From an uncultured Mycoplasmatota bacterium (lineage in GTDB: Bacteria > Bacillota_I > Bacilli_A > RF39 > UBA660), in contig USGP01000014.1 of assembly GCA_900554315.1 (NCBI GenBank), positions 1 through 31,293 of the forward strand: a DNA stretch of 31,293 bases, given 5' to 3'. The notes under the pieces were generated by a model. That model did not search any database. It was given only the letters and a program-made list of their open reading frames with translations, and had not been told where the DNA came from. The position numbers and the translations under genes are program-made. This document shows positions 15,301 to 23,006 of this stretch, piece by piece. The first letter of the stretch is position 1; each line of letters starts with the position of its first letter.

Positions 15301-15780
15301 CTACGAAATATTTTTTATCATTTCTACCATACGAACATGATAATGATTCCTCTTATAAAAAAAAATAGCTGACGAATTATAACCAAATACCCCTAGTAAG
15401 ACATCTTTACAACCAACAGAATCTAAATACCATTCCATAGCTTGCAACAAAGAAGAACCAATTCCATTAGAACGTGAATCTTTAGAAACAACTAACTCTG
15501 TAATTCTACCACGTTTAGGAGCCTTAAAATCATAAGTATTAATCTCTTCATTATTAATAACTCCTGCAACCAAACCTAAAATCTTATCTTGCTCCTTATA
15601 CAATAATATCTTTCCTTCCCACTTTCTTACATCTTCCATCATCTTTTGAAAATATAAATTTCGGTAATCCTTTGTTAAAATATTATAACCTTCCTGATCA
15701 AGATTCTTAATATGTTCTTGTAACTCCACTAATAAATTTTTAACATCTTCCTCATAAATATCTTCATATTCAATTATCAT
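15301..15780 (-). CDS. GNAT-family N-acetyltransferase
   Basis: 159 aa. The acetyl-CoA-binding motif A is RGRITELVVSKDSRSNGIG with the R/Q-x-x-G-x-G/A pattern near the middle, followed by a helix SSLLQAMEWYL and motif B with VFGYNSSAIFFYKRNHYH. Substrate not deducible. It is the first gene of the GNAT-NTase-TGase-cutA-Qng1 operon, preceded by a plausible promoter at 15800-15828. Confidence 0.85.
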   Translation of the reverse strand: MIIEYEDIYEEDVKNLLVELQEHIKNLDQEGYNILTKDYRNLYFQKMMEDVRKWEGKILLYKEQDKILGLVAGVINNEEINTYDFKAPKRGRITELVVSKDSRSNGIGSSLLQAMEWYLDSVGCKDVLLGVFGYNSSAIFFYKRNHYHVRMVEMIKNIS

Positions 15781-15799
15781 AACATCATCTCTTTATTTT

Positions 15800-15828
15800 C
15801 TTATATCATAAATCAAAAAGATAGACAA
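15800..15828 (-). promoter_or_regulatory. Likely sigma-A promoter of the GNAT operon
   Basis: TTGTCT (15823-15828), 17-nt spacer, TATAAG (15800-15805) on the minus strand, just after the lepB terminator. Confidence 0.5.
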
Positions 15829-15852
15829 CAAAAAAAGAGAATTACATCTCTT
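15829..15852 (-). terminator. Terminator of lepB
   Basis: Minus-strand stem AAGAGA / TCTCTT with a following T-run. It starts inside the lepB stop codon. The stem is short but well placed. Confidence 0.55.
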
Positions 15853-16363
15853 AATTTTTACTACCGAACCTAGAAATTGGAAAAATGGTAAGACTAGTTT
15901 TACCTATAATATTTTCTCGTTGTACAGCTCCAAACACCCTACTATCTGTAGAGTTCGTACGATTATCTCCCATCACAAAGTATTGACCTTTGCCGACAGT
16001 AGCTGAAAAATCACTAGTTTTTTTATGTTTAAAATCTTCTTTAACATATTCACCATCAATATATAATTCACCATTAATATACTGTACTTTTTCTCCTGGT
16101 AAGCCAATCACTCTTTTAATTAAATATTCATCATTCATACGAACAACAACAATATCAAAACGATGAATATCAGAAAAGCGATAACTAACTTCATCAAGTA
16201 ACATGATATCTTCATCATCTAAAGTAGGATTCATAGAAACGCCATTCACACGAATAGGTGACATTACATAAGTCTTGATAAAAATAACAAATAAGATAAT
16301 TAAAATATAAGGTAAAAACTCTTTGAAATAATTTTTCTTTTTTACATTTTCAATTTCTTCCAT
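15851..16363 (-). CDS. lepB: Signal peptidase I (bacterial type)
   Basis: 170 aa, one N-terminal membrane anchor (about residues 16-34) and an extracellular serine protease domain. The catalytic Ser is S43 in NGVSMNPTL and the general-base Lys is K83 in YLIKRVIGLPGE; the conserved GDNRTNSTDSR box is present. It removes signal peptides from exported proteins at the membrane outer face. It directly follows rplS. The window holds a second, unrelated ER-type signal peptidase at the right edge. Confidence 0.95.
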   Translation of the reverse strand: MEEIENVKKKNYFKEFLPYILIILFVIFIKTYVMSPIRVNGVSMNPTLDDEDIMLLDEVSYRFSDIHRFDIVVVRMNDEYLIKRVIGLPGEKVQYINGELYIDGEYVKEDFKHKKTSDFSATVGKGQYFVMGDNRTNSTDSRVFGAVQRENIIGKTSLTIFPISRFGSKN

Positions 16364-16380
16364 GATATCACCATAAACAA

Positions 16381-16403
16381 AAAATAAGGCTTGGCCTTAT
16401 TTT
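16381..16403 (-). terminator. Terminator of rplS
   Basis: Stem AAAATAAGGC / GCCTTATTTT with a 3-nt loop, at the rplS stop codon. Read-through to lepB is possible since no separate lepB promoter is visible. Confidence 0.75.
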
Positions 16404-16746
16404 ATTGTTGTCCTCTTTCTTTAATACGGTATCCGCCAACCATACCTCTAAGGAATGTAAGTTTCGCACGTCTTACTTTACCTCTACGTACAACTGTAAT
16501 ACCTGCAACTTTTGGTGAATGAATTGGGAAAGTTCTTTCAACTCCAACTCCACTACTCATCTTACGTACTGTAAATGTTTCAGAAACACTTCCACCACGA
16601 CGAGCAACAACAACACCTTCGAAAGCTTGGATACGTTCTCTTTTACCTTCGATAATCTTAACGTCAACTCTTACAGTATCTCCAACACGGAACTCTGGAA
16701 CGTTAGGATTAAGTTGCTTTTGATTAATTTTGTCAATAATGTTCAT
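16402..16746 (-). CDS. rplS: 50S ribosomal protein L19
   Basis: 114 aa, typical length. Contains the diagnostic FRVGDTVRVDVKI, RIQAFEGVVVARRG and VRRGKVRRAKLTFLRGM stretches. L19 sits at the 30S-50S interface. AGAGAGGAG precedes the ATG. It has its own promoter (16827-16855) and a leader that may be the L19 autoregulatory element. Codon use is more GC-rich than the surrounding genes, as expected for a highly expressed gene. Confidence 0.97.
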   Translation of the reverse strand: MNIIDKINQKQLNPNVPEFRVGDTVRVDVKIIEGKRERIQAFEGVVVARRGGSVSETFTVRKMSSGVGVERTFPIHSPKVAGITVVRRGKVRRAKLTFLRGMVGGYRIKERGQQ

Positions 16747-16820
16747 ATAAGTTCTCCTCTCTAAATATATATTTCACAAATGATCATATTCCAATCGAAA
16801 AGCGGATCATCGCTTAGACG
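16747..16820 (-). promoter_or_regulatory. rplS: rplS 5' leader, possible L19 leader element
   Basis: About 75 nt lie between the predicted start site and the rplS ATG, with an AAGCG / CGCTT hairpin (arms 16811-16815 and 16800-16804). Bacillota L19 genes often carry a small structured autoregulatory leader at this place. The match to that class is by position and hairpin only. Confidence 0.4.
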
Positions 16821-16826
16821 TTTACA

Positions 16827-16855
16827 ATTATAACATACACCTATACTTTTTGCAA
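16827..16855 (-). promoter_or_regulatory. rplS: Sigma-A promoter of rplS
   Basis: TTGCAA (16850-16855), 17-nt spacer, TATAAT (16827-16832). Confidence 0.75.
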
Positions 16856-16873
16856 TCGCAATTTGAAATAAAT

Positions 16874-17650
16874 TTATAATTTAAGCTTAGATACAGAAAC
16901 TTTATTTGCACTATCATAAACCTGATGAATATAATCATCTTGTGAATTAGAAAAAGAAGGTGGAACCAAAATATGCATAGAATTATCTATTTCATAAGGA
17001 TAACTCACAATTTCTAATTCTGGAAAATGATAAGCAACTCTTCTAAAGTTTCTATAATACTTATTAATAGTATTATTACAAATTCTAGAAAACTCTTCAA
17101 AAGAGACTCTACTATTATTCATTTTTGCCATATTCCGAATTGGAAAATTTCCTTTTACAATCATCTCATCACAAGAAACATCTTGTAAAAAAGAAGTAAA
17201 CAAAGTTAAAGCAACAATACTAGAAACAGAAACATCCTTAATATTTTCATCAGGATAATCATCATAAACATCTTGATTGGTTTGATATAAAATTCGATTT
17301 AATTTTCTGCCTCCTGGAGATAGCTCTCTACCAATTTTTCCATGATGAATCACATAAACATATGCTTTATTCTCATCCAAGCCAAAACCAATATTAGGTA
17401 AAAGAAGAAAATCTCCATCTTCCGTACACATTTTACTACGAAAAACATACGGCGTTTCATTACCTGATGGATTCCAAACATCAACATTCCACTCAAAATG
17501 ATGAGGGACTTTAGAATCAATCACCTTTCCTACATGCTTTTGATAACATTCTTGTTTAAAAATTGGATTAACAAGAAAACGACTCCTCTGCTCTAAAAAC
17601 TCTTCTGGATTCCGAAAATCCTCTTCCGTTGCATTAAACCAAACATTCAA
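16874..17650 (-). CDS. Hypothetical protein with an unclear start
   Basis: At least 258 aa from a TTG at 17650. It is soluble, with no motif I recognise. Features are NPSGNETPYVFRSKM, a Gly-rich SPGGRKLNRILYQT and an acidic VYDDYPDENIKDVS. The only good Shine-Dalgarno (TAGGAG) overlaps the stop of the gene upstream and is 21 nt before the TTG. An in-frame ATA at 17665, 6 nt after that box, would fit the spacing of neighbouring genes and add five residues. Last gene of the ruvA operon. Confidence 0.65.
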   Translation of the reverse strand: MNVWFNATEEDFRNPEEFLEQRSRFLVNPIFKQECYQKHVGKVIDSKVPHHFEWNVDVWNPSGNETPYVFRSKMCTEDGDFLLLPNIGFGLDENKAYVYVIHHGKIGRELSPGGRKLNRILYQTNQDVYDDYPDENIKDVSVSSIVALTLFTSFLQDVSCDEMIVKGNFPIRNMAKMNNSRVSFEEFSRICNNTINKYYRNFRRVAYHFPELEIVSYPYEIDNSMHILVPPSFSNSQDDYIHQVYDSANKVSVSKLKL

Positions 17651-17674
17651 AACAGAAGCTGCTATTATAGACTC

Positions 17675-17950
17675 CTAGTTTCCCTCAAAATAAACATAAT
17701 CATATTTTTGTAACTCTGGATGTTCCTCTAAAAAAGAAAGCATTTCTCTTGTATATTGAATTAACGCCATATCAAAACGTTCTTGATTATGAATTTGAAT
17801 AACAGGAATATTGTCATCATGAATATTTTCCATTTGATTAGATAAGCAAAAAGAAGCATCAAATAAAAAACCATCGATCGAAACCATATGTTTACTACTA
17901 GCTTGAGGAAGAATATTTTGATAAAAAATATCTAGTATTTGTTGATTCAC
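17675..17950 (-). CDS. Small hypothetical protein
   Basis: 91 aa from a GTG start. TAGGTG lies 5 nt upstream and includes the queA stop codon, so translation is coupled. Sequence highlights are MVSIDGFLFDAS near the N-terminus and a C-terminal helix before YDYVYFEGN. No Cys cluster, membrane segment or known domain. It sits between queA and the 258-aa unknown, with which it may act. Confidence 0.65.
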   Translation of the reverse strand: MNQQILDIFYQNILPQASSKHMVSIDGFLFDASFCLSNQMENIHDDNIPVIQIHNQERFDMALIQYTREMLSFLEEHPELQKYDYVYFEGN

Positions 17951-17958
17951 AAAATCAC

Positions 17959-18984
17959 CTACTTAATAAACATAGCATCTCCAAAAGAAAAGAATCGATA
18001 TTTCTCTTTTACTGCAACACGATAAGCATGTAAAATATGATCTTTTCCTGCAAGAGCTGATACTAACATCACTAATGTGGATTTAGGTAAGTGAAAATTC
18101 GTAATTAAACAGTCAATTGCTTTAAATTGATATCCTGGATAAATAAAAATATCAGTCCAGCCACTACACTCACGAAATTCTCCATATAAACTCATAATCG
18201 TCTCTAAAGTTCTAGTACTAGTAGTACCAACACTAATAATTCTTTTACCCTTCCTTTTGGTCTCTGTTAACAAATCAGCAACTTCTTTTGTCATATGATA
18301 ATATTCACTATGCATTTTATGTTCTTCAACTTTATCCACACTAACAGGACGAAAAGTACCAAGGCCAACATGTAAAGTAATATAAGCTATATTTACACCC
18401 TTATCTTCAATTTCTTTTAATAATTCTTTTGTAAAATGAAGTCCCGCAGTAGGAGCTGCAGCACTACCAACTTCTCTAGCATAAACAGTTTGATAACGAG
18501 ACTGATCTGCTAATTGCTCATGAATATAAGGAGGAAGAGGCATCGTACCAAGTTCTTCCAAAACCTCCATAAAAATACCATCATAAGAAAAAGTAAAATG
18601 ACGAATTCCTTCTTCGCCAACAAAAACACACTTAGCTTTCAATTTACCATTTCCAAATACAACAACAGTTCCCTCTTTAATACGACGAGCAGGCTTAACC
18701 AAACACTCCCAAGTATCACCTTCTGTATTCTTTAATAACAATACTTCAATAGCAGCTTTCGTATCTTCCTTTTCACCATAAAGTCTAGCAGGAAGAACTT
18801 TAGTATCATTTAATACTAAAGTATCTCCTGGTTCCAAATAAGAAATAATATCTCTAAAATGTCTATGCTCTATTTCACCAGTTTTCTTATCTAACACCAT
18901 AAGTCTAGACTCATCACGTTTCTTTAAAGGTGTTTGAGCAATTAATTCTTCTGGTAAATCATAATCAAATTCTTCAACTGTCAT
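17959..18984 (-). CDS. queA: tRNA preQ1(34) S-adenosylmethionine ribosyltransferase-isomerase
   Basis: 341 aa, full length. Family signatures: FDYDLPEELIAQTPL at the start, then SRLMVLDKKTG, LVLNDTKVLPARL, AAPTAGLHF and GTTSTRTLE near the C-terminus, with TNFHLPKSTLVMLVSAL. QueA transfers ribose from SAM to preQ1 in the anticodon of tRNAs with GUN anticodons, forming epoxyqueuosine. Third enzyme-coding gene of the ruvA-ruvB operon. Together with the Qng1-type salvage gene it shows that tRNA queuosine is used by this organism. Confidence 0.96.
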   Translation of the reverse strand: MTVEEFDYDLPEELIAQTPLKKRDESRLMVLDKKTGEIEHRHFRDIISYLEPGDTLVLNDTKVLPARLYGEKEDTKAAIEVLLLKNTEGDTWECLVKPARRIKEGTVVVFGNGKLKAKCVFVGEEGIRHFTFSYDGIFMEVLEELGTMPLPPYIHEQLADQSRYQTVYAREVGSAAAPTAGLHFTKELLKEIEDKGVNIAYITLHVGLGTFRPVSVDKVEEHKMHSEYYHMTKEVADLLTETKRKGKRIISVGTTSTRTLETIMSLYGEFRECSGWTDIFIYPGYQFKAIDCLITNFHLPKSTLVMLVSALAGKDHILHAYRVAVKEKYRFFSFGDAMFIK

Positions 18985-19008
18985 CTACATCAACTTCTTT
19001 CAAATATA

Positions 19009-19584
19009 TTAAATATAATAATGCTTATTCATAAACTCATCTTGTTTCCGATAAGACTCATATAATAACTTATCTACATCTTCCGTCTTTAATCTTTCTA
19101 AAACTTCTTCCCTATCTTGTCCATCCATTAATGACAATTCATACAAATCTAACAATTCAAATTGGGAAAAGAAATTAGGTTCTCTAGCAATAATAGTAGA
19201 AAGTACATCTCTAGAATACCTTTTAATATTTTCTAAACTATCTTCATAACTACCCAAGTATGTAAAATAAGAAAGTAAAGCCACTTCATCATCAGTATAT
19301 TCCTGAATATAAGGATAACAATCTTGATAATAAGTTGCAGCCATCAATATAGAACTAATCTTTTGTGTAGTCTTCATATTTGAACCATATGGAGAAAACA
19401 AATGATCTATACGATGAACAATATTCATAAACTTTCCTTCTTTTTCAGAATCAAGATGATTCAAAGAAGAAAAATGATATTTTAATTGATTAGTATCAAA
19501 TGCTAATAAATATTTACTCTTACTTTCTATTACTCCTCTAACATCACTAATATTTTGACAATCAGAAAATATATAGCCTCTCAT
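19009..19584 (-). CDS. Hypothetical protein between ruvB and queA
   Basis: 191 aa, soluble and mostly helical, with a Tyr-rich stretch (AATYYQDCYPYIQEY) and no recognised motif. TAGGTG lies 5 nt before the ATG, and the ruvB stop is 3 nt in front of the box. It occupies the place between ruvB and queA in an otherwise classical ruv-que operon. No evidence for a function. Confidence 0.7.
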   Translation of the reverse strand: MRGYIFSDCQNISDVRGVIESKSKYLLAFDTNQLKYHFSSLNHLDSEKEGKFMNIVHRIDHLFSPYGSNMKTTQKISSILMAATYYQDCYPYIQEYTDDEVALLSYFTYLGSYEDSLENIKRYSRDVLSTIIAREPNFFSQFELLDLYELSLMDGQDREEVLERLKTEDVDKLLYESYRKQDEFMNKHYYI

Positions 19585-19595
19585 ACTATCACCTA

Positions 19596-20594
19596 CTATT
19601 GCTTTTCAATACCCAATACCTCATAAGCTTTATCGGTTGCTATTCTACCACGACTTGTTCTTTTTAACAATCCCGTTTGTAACAAATATGGTTCATAGAC
19701 ATCTTCAATCGTAGTAACTTCTTCTCCAATCGAACTACTCAAAGCTTCAACTCCAACGGGACCTCCACCAAATTTTTCAATAATAGCAAGTAATAATTCA
19801 TGGTCCGTATTATCTAATCCCATCTTATCAACTTTTAAACGTTCCAAAGCATCTTTCGTAATTGCTAAATCAACTTTTCCATTTCCTTTTACCAAAGCAA
19901 AATCTCTAACACGTTTAAATAAACGATTAGCAATTCTTGGTGTACCTCGACTTCTTTTAGCAAGTTCCACTGCTGCCTCTTCATCAATTTCAACACCAAG
20001 TACTCTAGCTGTTCTTTTAACTATTTCCGTTAATTCTTCTACCGTATAAAATTGTAATTTAGAAACAATACCAAAACGATCTCTAAGTGGTGCTGATAAA
20101 TCTCCTGCACGAGTAGTTGCACCTACTAAAGTAAAAGGTGGCAAATCAATTTTAATATTACGACTATTCCCTTCACTTCCAACAATAATATCCAAAGAAA
20201 AATCTTCCATTGCTGGATATAAAATTTCTTCAATATATCTTGGCATACGATGAATTTCATCAATAAACAAAACATCACCTGGTTCCAAAGAAGAAAGAAT
20301 AGCTGCTAAATCCCCACTTTTTTCAATACTTGGCCCACTAGCTGTTTTAATATTAGTCCCAAGTTCATGAGCAATAATAAAAGCAAGAGTAGTCTTTCCA
20401 AGTCCTGGAGGACCATATAGCAAAACATGATCCAAAGGCTCATTTCTCATCTTAGCTGCTTCTACAAAAATACGAATATTCTCTTTAACATCTTCTTGTC
20501 CAATATATTCTTCGATACTCTCAGGACGAATAGTATTATCCATTAACTGATCATCATCTAAACGATAATTTGTAACAACACTTTCCTCTTGCAT
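19596..20594 (-). CDS. ruvB: Holliday junction branch-migration helicase RuvB
   Basis: 332 aa, full length. Walker A GPPGLGKTT at 61-69, Walker B LFIDEIHR, sensor 1 GATTRAGDLSAPLRDRFG and the winged-helix C-terminus (VEALSSSIGEE, LLKRTSRGR). AAA+ motor that drives branch migration with RuvA. GGAGAT precedes the ATG. No ruvC is visible next to ruvAB, which is common in Bacilli and Mollicutes that use RecU. Confidence 0.97.
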   Translation of the reverse strand: MQEESVVTNYRLDDDQLMDNTIRPESIEEYIGQEDVKENIRIFVEAAKMRNEPLDHVLLYGPPGLGKTTLAFIIAHELGTNIKTASGPSIEKSGDLAAILSSLEPGDVLFIDEIHRMPRYIEEILYPAMEDFSLDIIVGSEGNSRNIKIDLPPFTLVGATTRAGDLSAPLRDRFGIVSKLQFYTVEELTEIVKRTARVLGVEIDEEAAVELAKRSRGTPRIANRLFKRVRDFALVKGNGKVDLAITKDALERLKVDKMGLDNTDHELLLAIIEKFGGGPVGVEALSSSIGEEVTTIEDVYEPYLLQTGLLKRTSRGRIATDKAYEVLGIEKQ

Positions 20595-20617
20595 AATAAT
20601 ATCTCCTCTCTACAAAA

Positions 20618-21181
20618 CTAACGTAATAACAAACGCAAAGCTTCCTTAATTTGATTTTCAATTGACTGACTACCATCTACTTGAGAAATAACCTTCTTAA
20701 TTTCCTTATCTTTATATCCTAAAGCCATCAAAGCTTCTGTTAATTCTTCTTCATTTTCAACAACATCATCAGTAATTCCAGTACCAATAAACTCAAGTTT
20801 ACCTTTCAAATCCAAAATAATTTGTCTAGCCAACTTTTCACCAATTTTAGGAAATTTCTTTAAATATAAAATGTTTTCTCTCTCAATAGCATCCATAATA
20901 CCATCAATAGATCCAACAGCAAGAATAGGAAGAGCCATACGGCATCCCAATCCTTTAACACTAATAAGTTTCAAAAACAACTCTTTTTCTTGTCTTGTCT
21001 TAAAACCAAATAAAGCATGTTCATCTTCTTTTACTTGTTGATATACAAAAACTTTATATTCCTTACCAACTTCAAATGCATAAGGATTTGGTACATAAAC
21101 TAAATACCCAATCCCATTATTATCTATAACAATAGAATTATATTTTAACTCTGCTATAGTTCCTTTAATATAATCATACAT
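20618..21181 (-). CDS. ruvA: Holliday junction DNA-binding protein RuvA
   Basis: 187 aa. The start is MYDYIKGTI at 21181, with TTGGAG about 9 nt upstream; a longer frame from a GTG would swallow the RBS. OB-fold N-terminus, a helix-hairpin-helix region with LISVKGLGCRMALPIL and LKKFPKIGEKLARQIILDL, and a C-terminal three-helix domain that contacts RuvB. First gene of the operon, with promoter at 21202-21230. Confidence 0.95.
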   Translation of the reverse strand: MYDYIKGTIAELKYNSIVIDNNGIGYLVYVPNPYAFEVGKEYKVFVYQQVKEDEHALFGFKTRQEKELFLKLISVKGLGCRMALPILAVGSIDGIMDAIERENILYLKKFPKIGEKLARQIILDLKGKLEFIGTGITDDVVENEEELTEALMALGYKDKEIKKVISQVDGSQSIENQIKEALRLLLR

Positions 21182-21201
21182 ATTCTTCAACTCCAACACT
21201 A

Positions 21202-21230
21202 ATTATATAACAAAAGCAAAAATCAATCAA
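21202..21230 (-). promoter_or_regulatory. ruvA: Sigma-A promoter of the ruvA operon
   Basis: TTGATT (21225-21230), 17-nt spacer, TATAAT (21202-21207), about 20 nt before the ruvA ATG. Confidence 0.7.
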
Positions 21231-21236
21231 TCGAAC

Positions 21237-21261
21237 AAAAAACAACAACCATTTGTTGTTG
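21237..21261 (-). terminator. Terminator of the yebC transcript
   Basis: Minus-strand stem CAACAAC / GTTGTTG (arms 21255-21261 and 21243-21249) followed by six T, directly after the stop of the 175-aa membrane protein. Confidence 0.8.
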
Positions 21262-21262
21262 C

Positions 21263-21790
21263 TTATTTTTTTAATTTTCTTCTAATATAATAATAAGCTT
21301 GTGAAAAGCGATCCCTAACACTAGGAACAAGCCAAGAGAAAACAACCAATAATAACCAAAGAGAATTAATAAAATTTCCAGAGAAAAAAGCTCGAACAGC
21401 ATAAAGGATTAAAGCAATGAAAATTGTAGTTAATAACAATACAATAAATAAATTAATAATATTATTTTTATCATTATTAGGAAATGCTTTACCATTATGT
21501 CTTTTTAATAAGTTATCAGCTTTTTCTTGAAAAGAATGATAACGTTCTATAACTTCATCAAAAGAAAGCTCAGTCTCCCTCTTATAAATTTCATCTCTCA
21601 TTTCAATATTGCCATTTTCATATAAAGTAACATCAATATTTTTAAAGTTTTCAATTGGTAAATCAATATCAAAACTCTGTCCTAACATACGAATCAACTT
21701 ATTTCGACAATGAGAAGAAATAAAAGAAGCCTCATTAACATAAACTTTCAATTCCGTATTAATCTTTTTTAATTCTGCTTCTTTATCCAT
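21263..21790 (-). CDS. Hypothetical membrane protein with coiled N-terminal domain
   Basis: 175 aa from ATG 21790, chosen because GGGGAG lies 7 nt upstream. The N-terminal two thirds are soluble and charged, and two membrane helices follow (about residues 113-134 and 142-158). A Lys/Arg-rich tail (IRRKLKK) ends it. No known domain. It starts 15 nt after yebC and ends at a terminator, so it is co-transcribed with yebC. Confidence 0.7.
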   Translation of the reverse strand: MDKEAELKKINTELKVYVNEASFISSHCRNKLIRMLGQSFDIDLPIENFKNIDVTLYENGNIEMRDEIYKRETELSFDEVIERYHSFQEKADNLLKRHNGKAFPNNDKNNIINLFIVLLLTTIFIALILYAVRAFFSGNFINSLWLLLVVFSWLVPSVRDRFSQAYYYIRRKLKK

Positions 21791-21805
21791 ATATTTTCTC
21801 CCCAA

Positions 21806-22528
21806 TTAATCTTCTTTTAAATTATAATATACATCTTGTACATCATCTAAATCTTCCAAAGTATCCACTAACTTATGAACTTTTTCTTGTCCTTCTTCGT
21901 CTAGTGTAACTTCCATATTAGGAATATAAGTAAGTTCACATTCCAAGAACTCTTGTACTCCAGCTTCTTCTAAAGCTTTCTTAACATTAGCAAAATTTTC
22001 TGTATCAGTAGTAATTAAATAATGCTCTCCAGATTTTTCAAAATCCAAAGCTCCTGCATCTAATGCTACCATCATCATGGTATCTTCATCATAATCAGCC
22101 GGAATTACAATAGATCCACGTCTTTCAAACATATAACTAACAGATCCATCTGTACCTAAATTTCCACCAGCTTTTGTAAAAGCACTACGAACTTGAGAGG
22201 CTGTTCTATTACGATTATCAGTTAAACAATCCACAATAAACGCAACTCCACCGTGTCCATAACCTTCATATCTAACACTTTCATAGTTATCAGCATCATT
22301 AGATCCAGTTGCTTTCTCAATTGCCTTATTAATATTTTCTTTTGGCATATTTTGTGCTTTTGCCTTATCTACTGCTAAACGTAAGGCTGCATTCTGATCA
22401 GGATCAGGACTACCACCTTTAGCTGCTACCATAATTTCTTTTGCTAATTTTTGAAACACTTTACCACGAGCAGCATCGATTAATCCTTTTTTACGATGAA
22501 TCGTTGCCCATTTAGAATGTCCACTCAT
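21806..22528 (-). CDS. yebC: YebC/PmpR-family DNA-binding protein/translation factor
   Basis: 240 aa, full length. MSGHSKWATIHRKKG, FQKLAKEIMVAAKGG, NMPKENINKAIEKATG and YEGYGHGGVAFIVDCLTDN are the family signatures. These proteins were called transcriptional regulators; recent work ties one branch to relief of ribosome stalling at proline runs. Very strong AAAGGAGG upstream and promoter at 22553-22581. Confidence 0.95.
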   Translation of the reverse strand: MSGHSKWATIHRKKGLIDAARGKVFQKLAKEIMVAAKGGSPDPDQNAALRLAVDKAKAQNMPKENINKAIEKATGSNDADNYESVRYEGYGHGGVAFIVDCLTDNRNRTASQVRSAFTKAGGNLGTDGSVSYMFERRGSIVIPADYDEDTMMMVALDAGALDFEKSGEHYLITTDTENFANVKKALEEAGVQEFLECELTYIPNMEVTLDEEGQEKVHKLVDTLEDLDDVQDVYYNLKED

Positions 22529-22552
22529 ACTATTTACCTCCTTTTCCTATAT

Positions 22553-22581
22553 ATAATAACATATTTAATAAGCTTTGTAAA
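22553..22581 (-). promoter_or_regulatory. yebC: Sigma-A promoter of yebC, divergent to the DUF192-like gene
   Basis: TTTACA (22576-22581), 17-nt spacer, TATTAT (22553-22558). On the other strand TTGTAA and TAAAAT (16-nt spacer) could serve the plus-strand gene. Confidence 0.55.
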
Positions 22582-22625
22582 TGAAAGAAAACATGATAAA
22601 ATAAAAGAAGAAAGAAGGGCTTTTG

Positions 22626-22994
22626 ATGTATTTACAAGTAAAAAGAAAAAAGATAAAAATAATAGAATTAAAAGGATTTTGGAATAGATTCAAAGGACTA
22701 AAATTTGTCTTAGAACCTATTGACTATGGAATAAAATTCTCAAAGAAAAAATTTGTAACCACTAACTTCTTATGTCAAAAAATAGATATTGTTCTAACAG
22801 ATAAAGAAGATAATATATTATATATGTATGAAAAAATGAATACCGAAAAATATATTTTTCCAAAAAGAAAAGTCTACAATGTATACTTTTTACCACTAAA
22901 CACTGTAAAAGACCTAAAACTAAATACCAAACTAAAAATTATAAAAACAAAAAAAGAAAAACAAGAACGTAATGAAAAAAAGGATGAAAAATAA
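22626..22994 (+). CDS. DUF192-like protein
   Basis: 122 aa, from ATG 22626 with GAAGGG 6 nt upstream. The central region follows the DUF192 layout: F-W-N-R-F-K-G-L near residue 20, then KKFVTTNFLCQKIDIVLTDK (where DUF192 has its TFFM..PLDVVFLD strand), and a later NVYFLPLNTVKDLKL with a final strand. There is no signal peptide. The last 20 residues are nearly all Lys and Glu and overlap a terminator. DUF192 proteins have unknown function. One of three plus-strand genes in the window. The family call is moderate because the Met and Arg positions differ. Confidence 0.55.
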   Translation: MYLQVKRKKIKIIELKGFWNRFKGLKFVLEPIDYGIKFSKKKFVTTNFLCQKIDIVLTDKEDNILYMYEKMNTEKYIFPKRKVYNVYFLPLNTVKDLKLNTKLKIIKTKKEKQERNEKKDEK

Positions 22995-23006
22995 TTCATC
23001 CTTTTT
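22977..23006. terminator. Bidirectional terminator between convergent genes
   Basis: Stem AAAAAGGATGAA / TTCATCCTTTTT with 6-nt loop. It serves the plus-strand DUF192-like gene and the minus-strand zinc-ribbon membrane protein; both stop codons lie in or next to it. Confidence 0.85.

Noticed and set aside
16519..16764. Plus-strand frame opposite rplS
   Set aside because: Shadow of L19; a Ser/Thr/Asn-rich translation without RBS.
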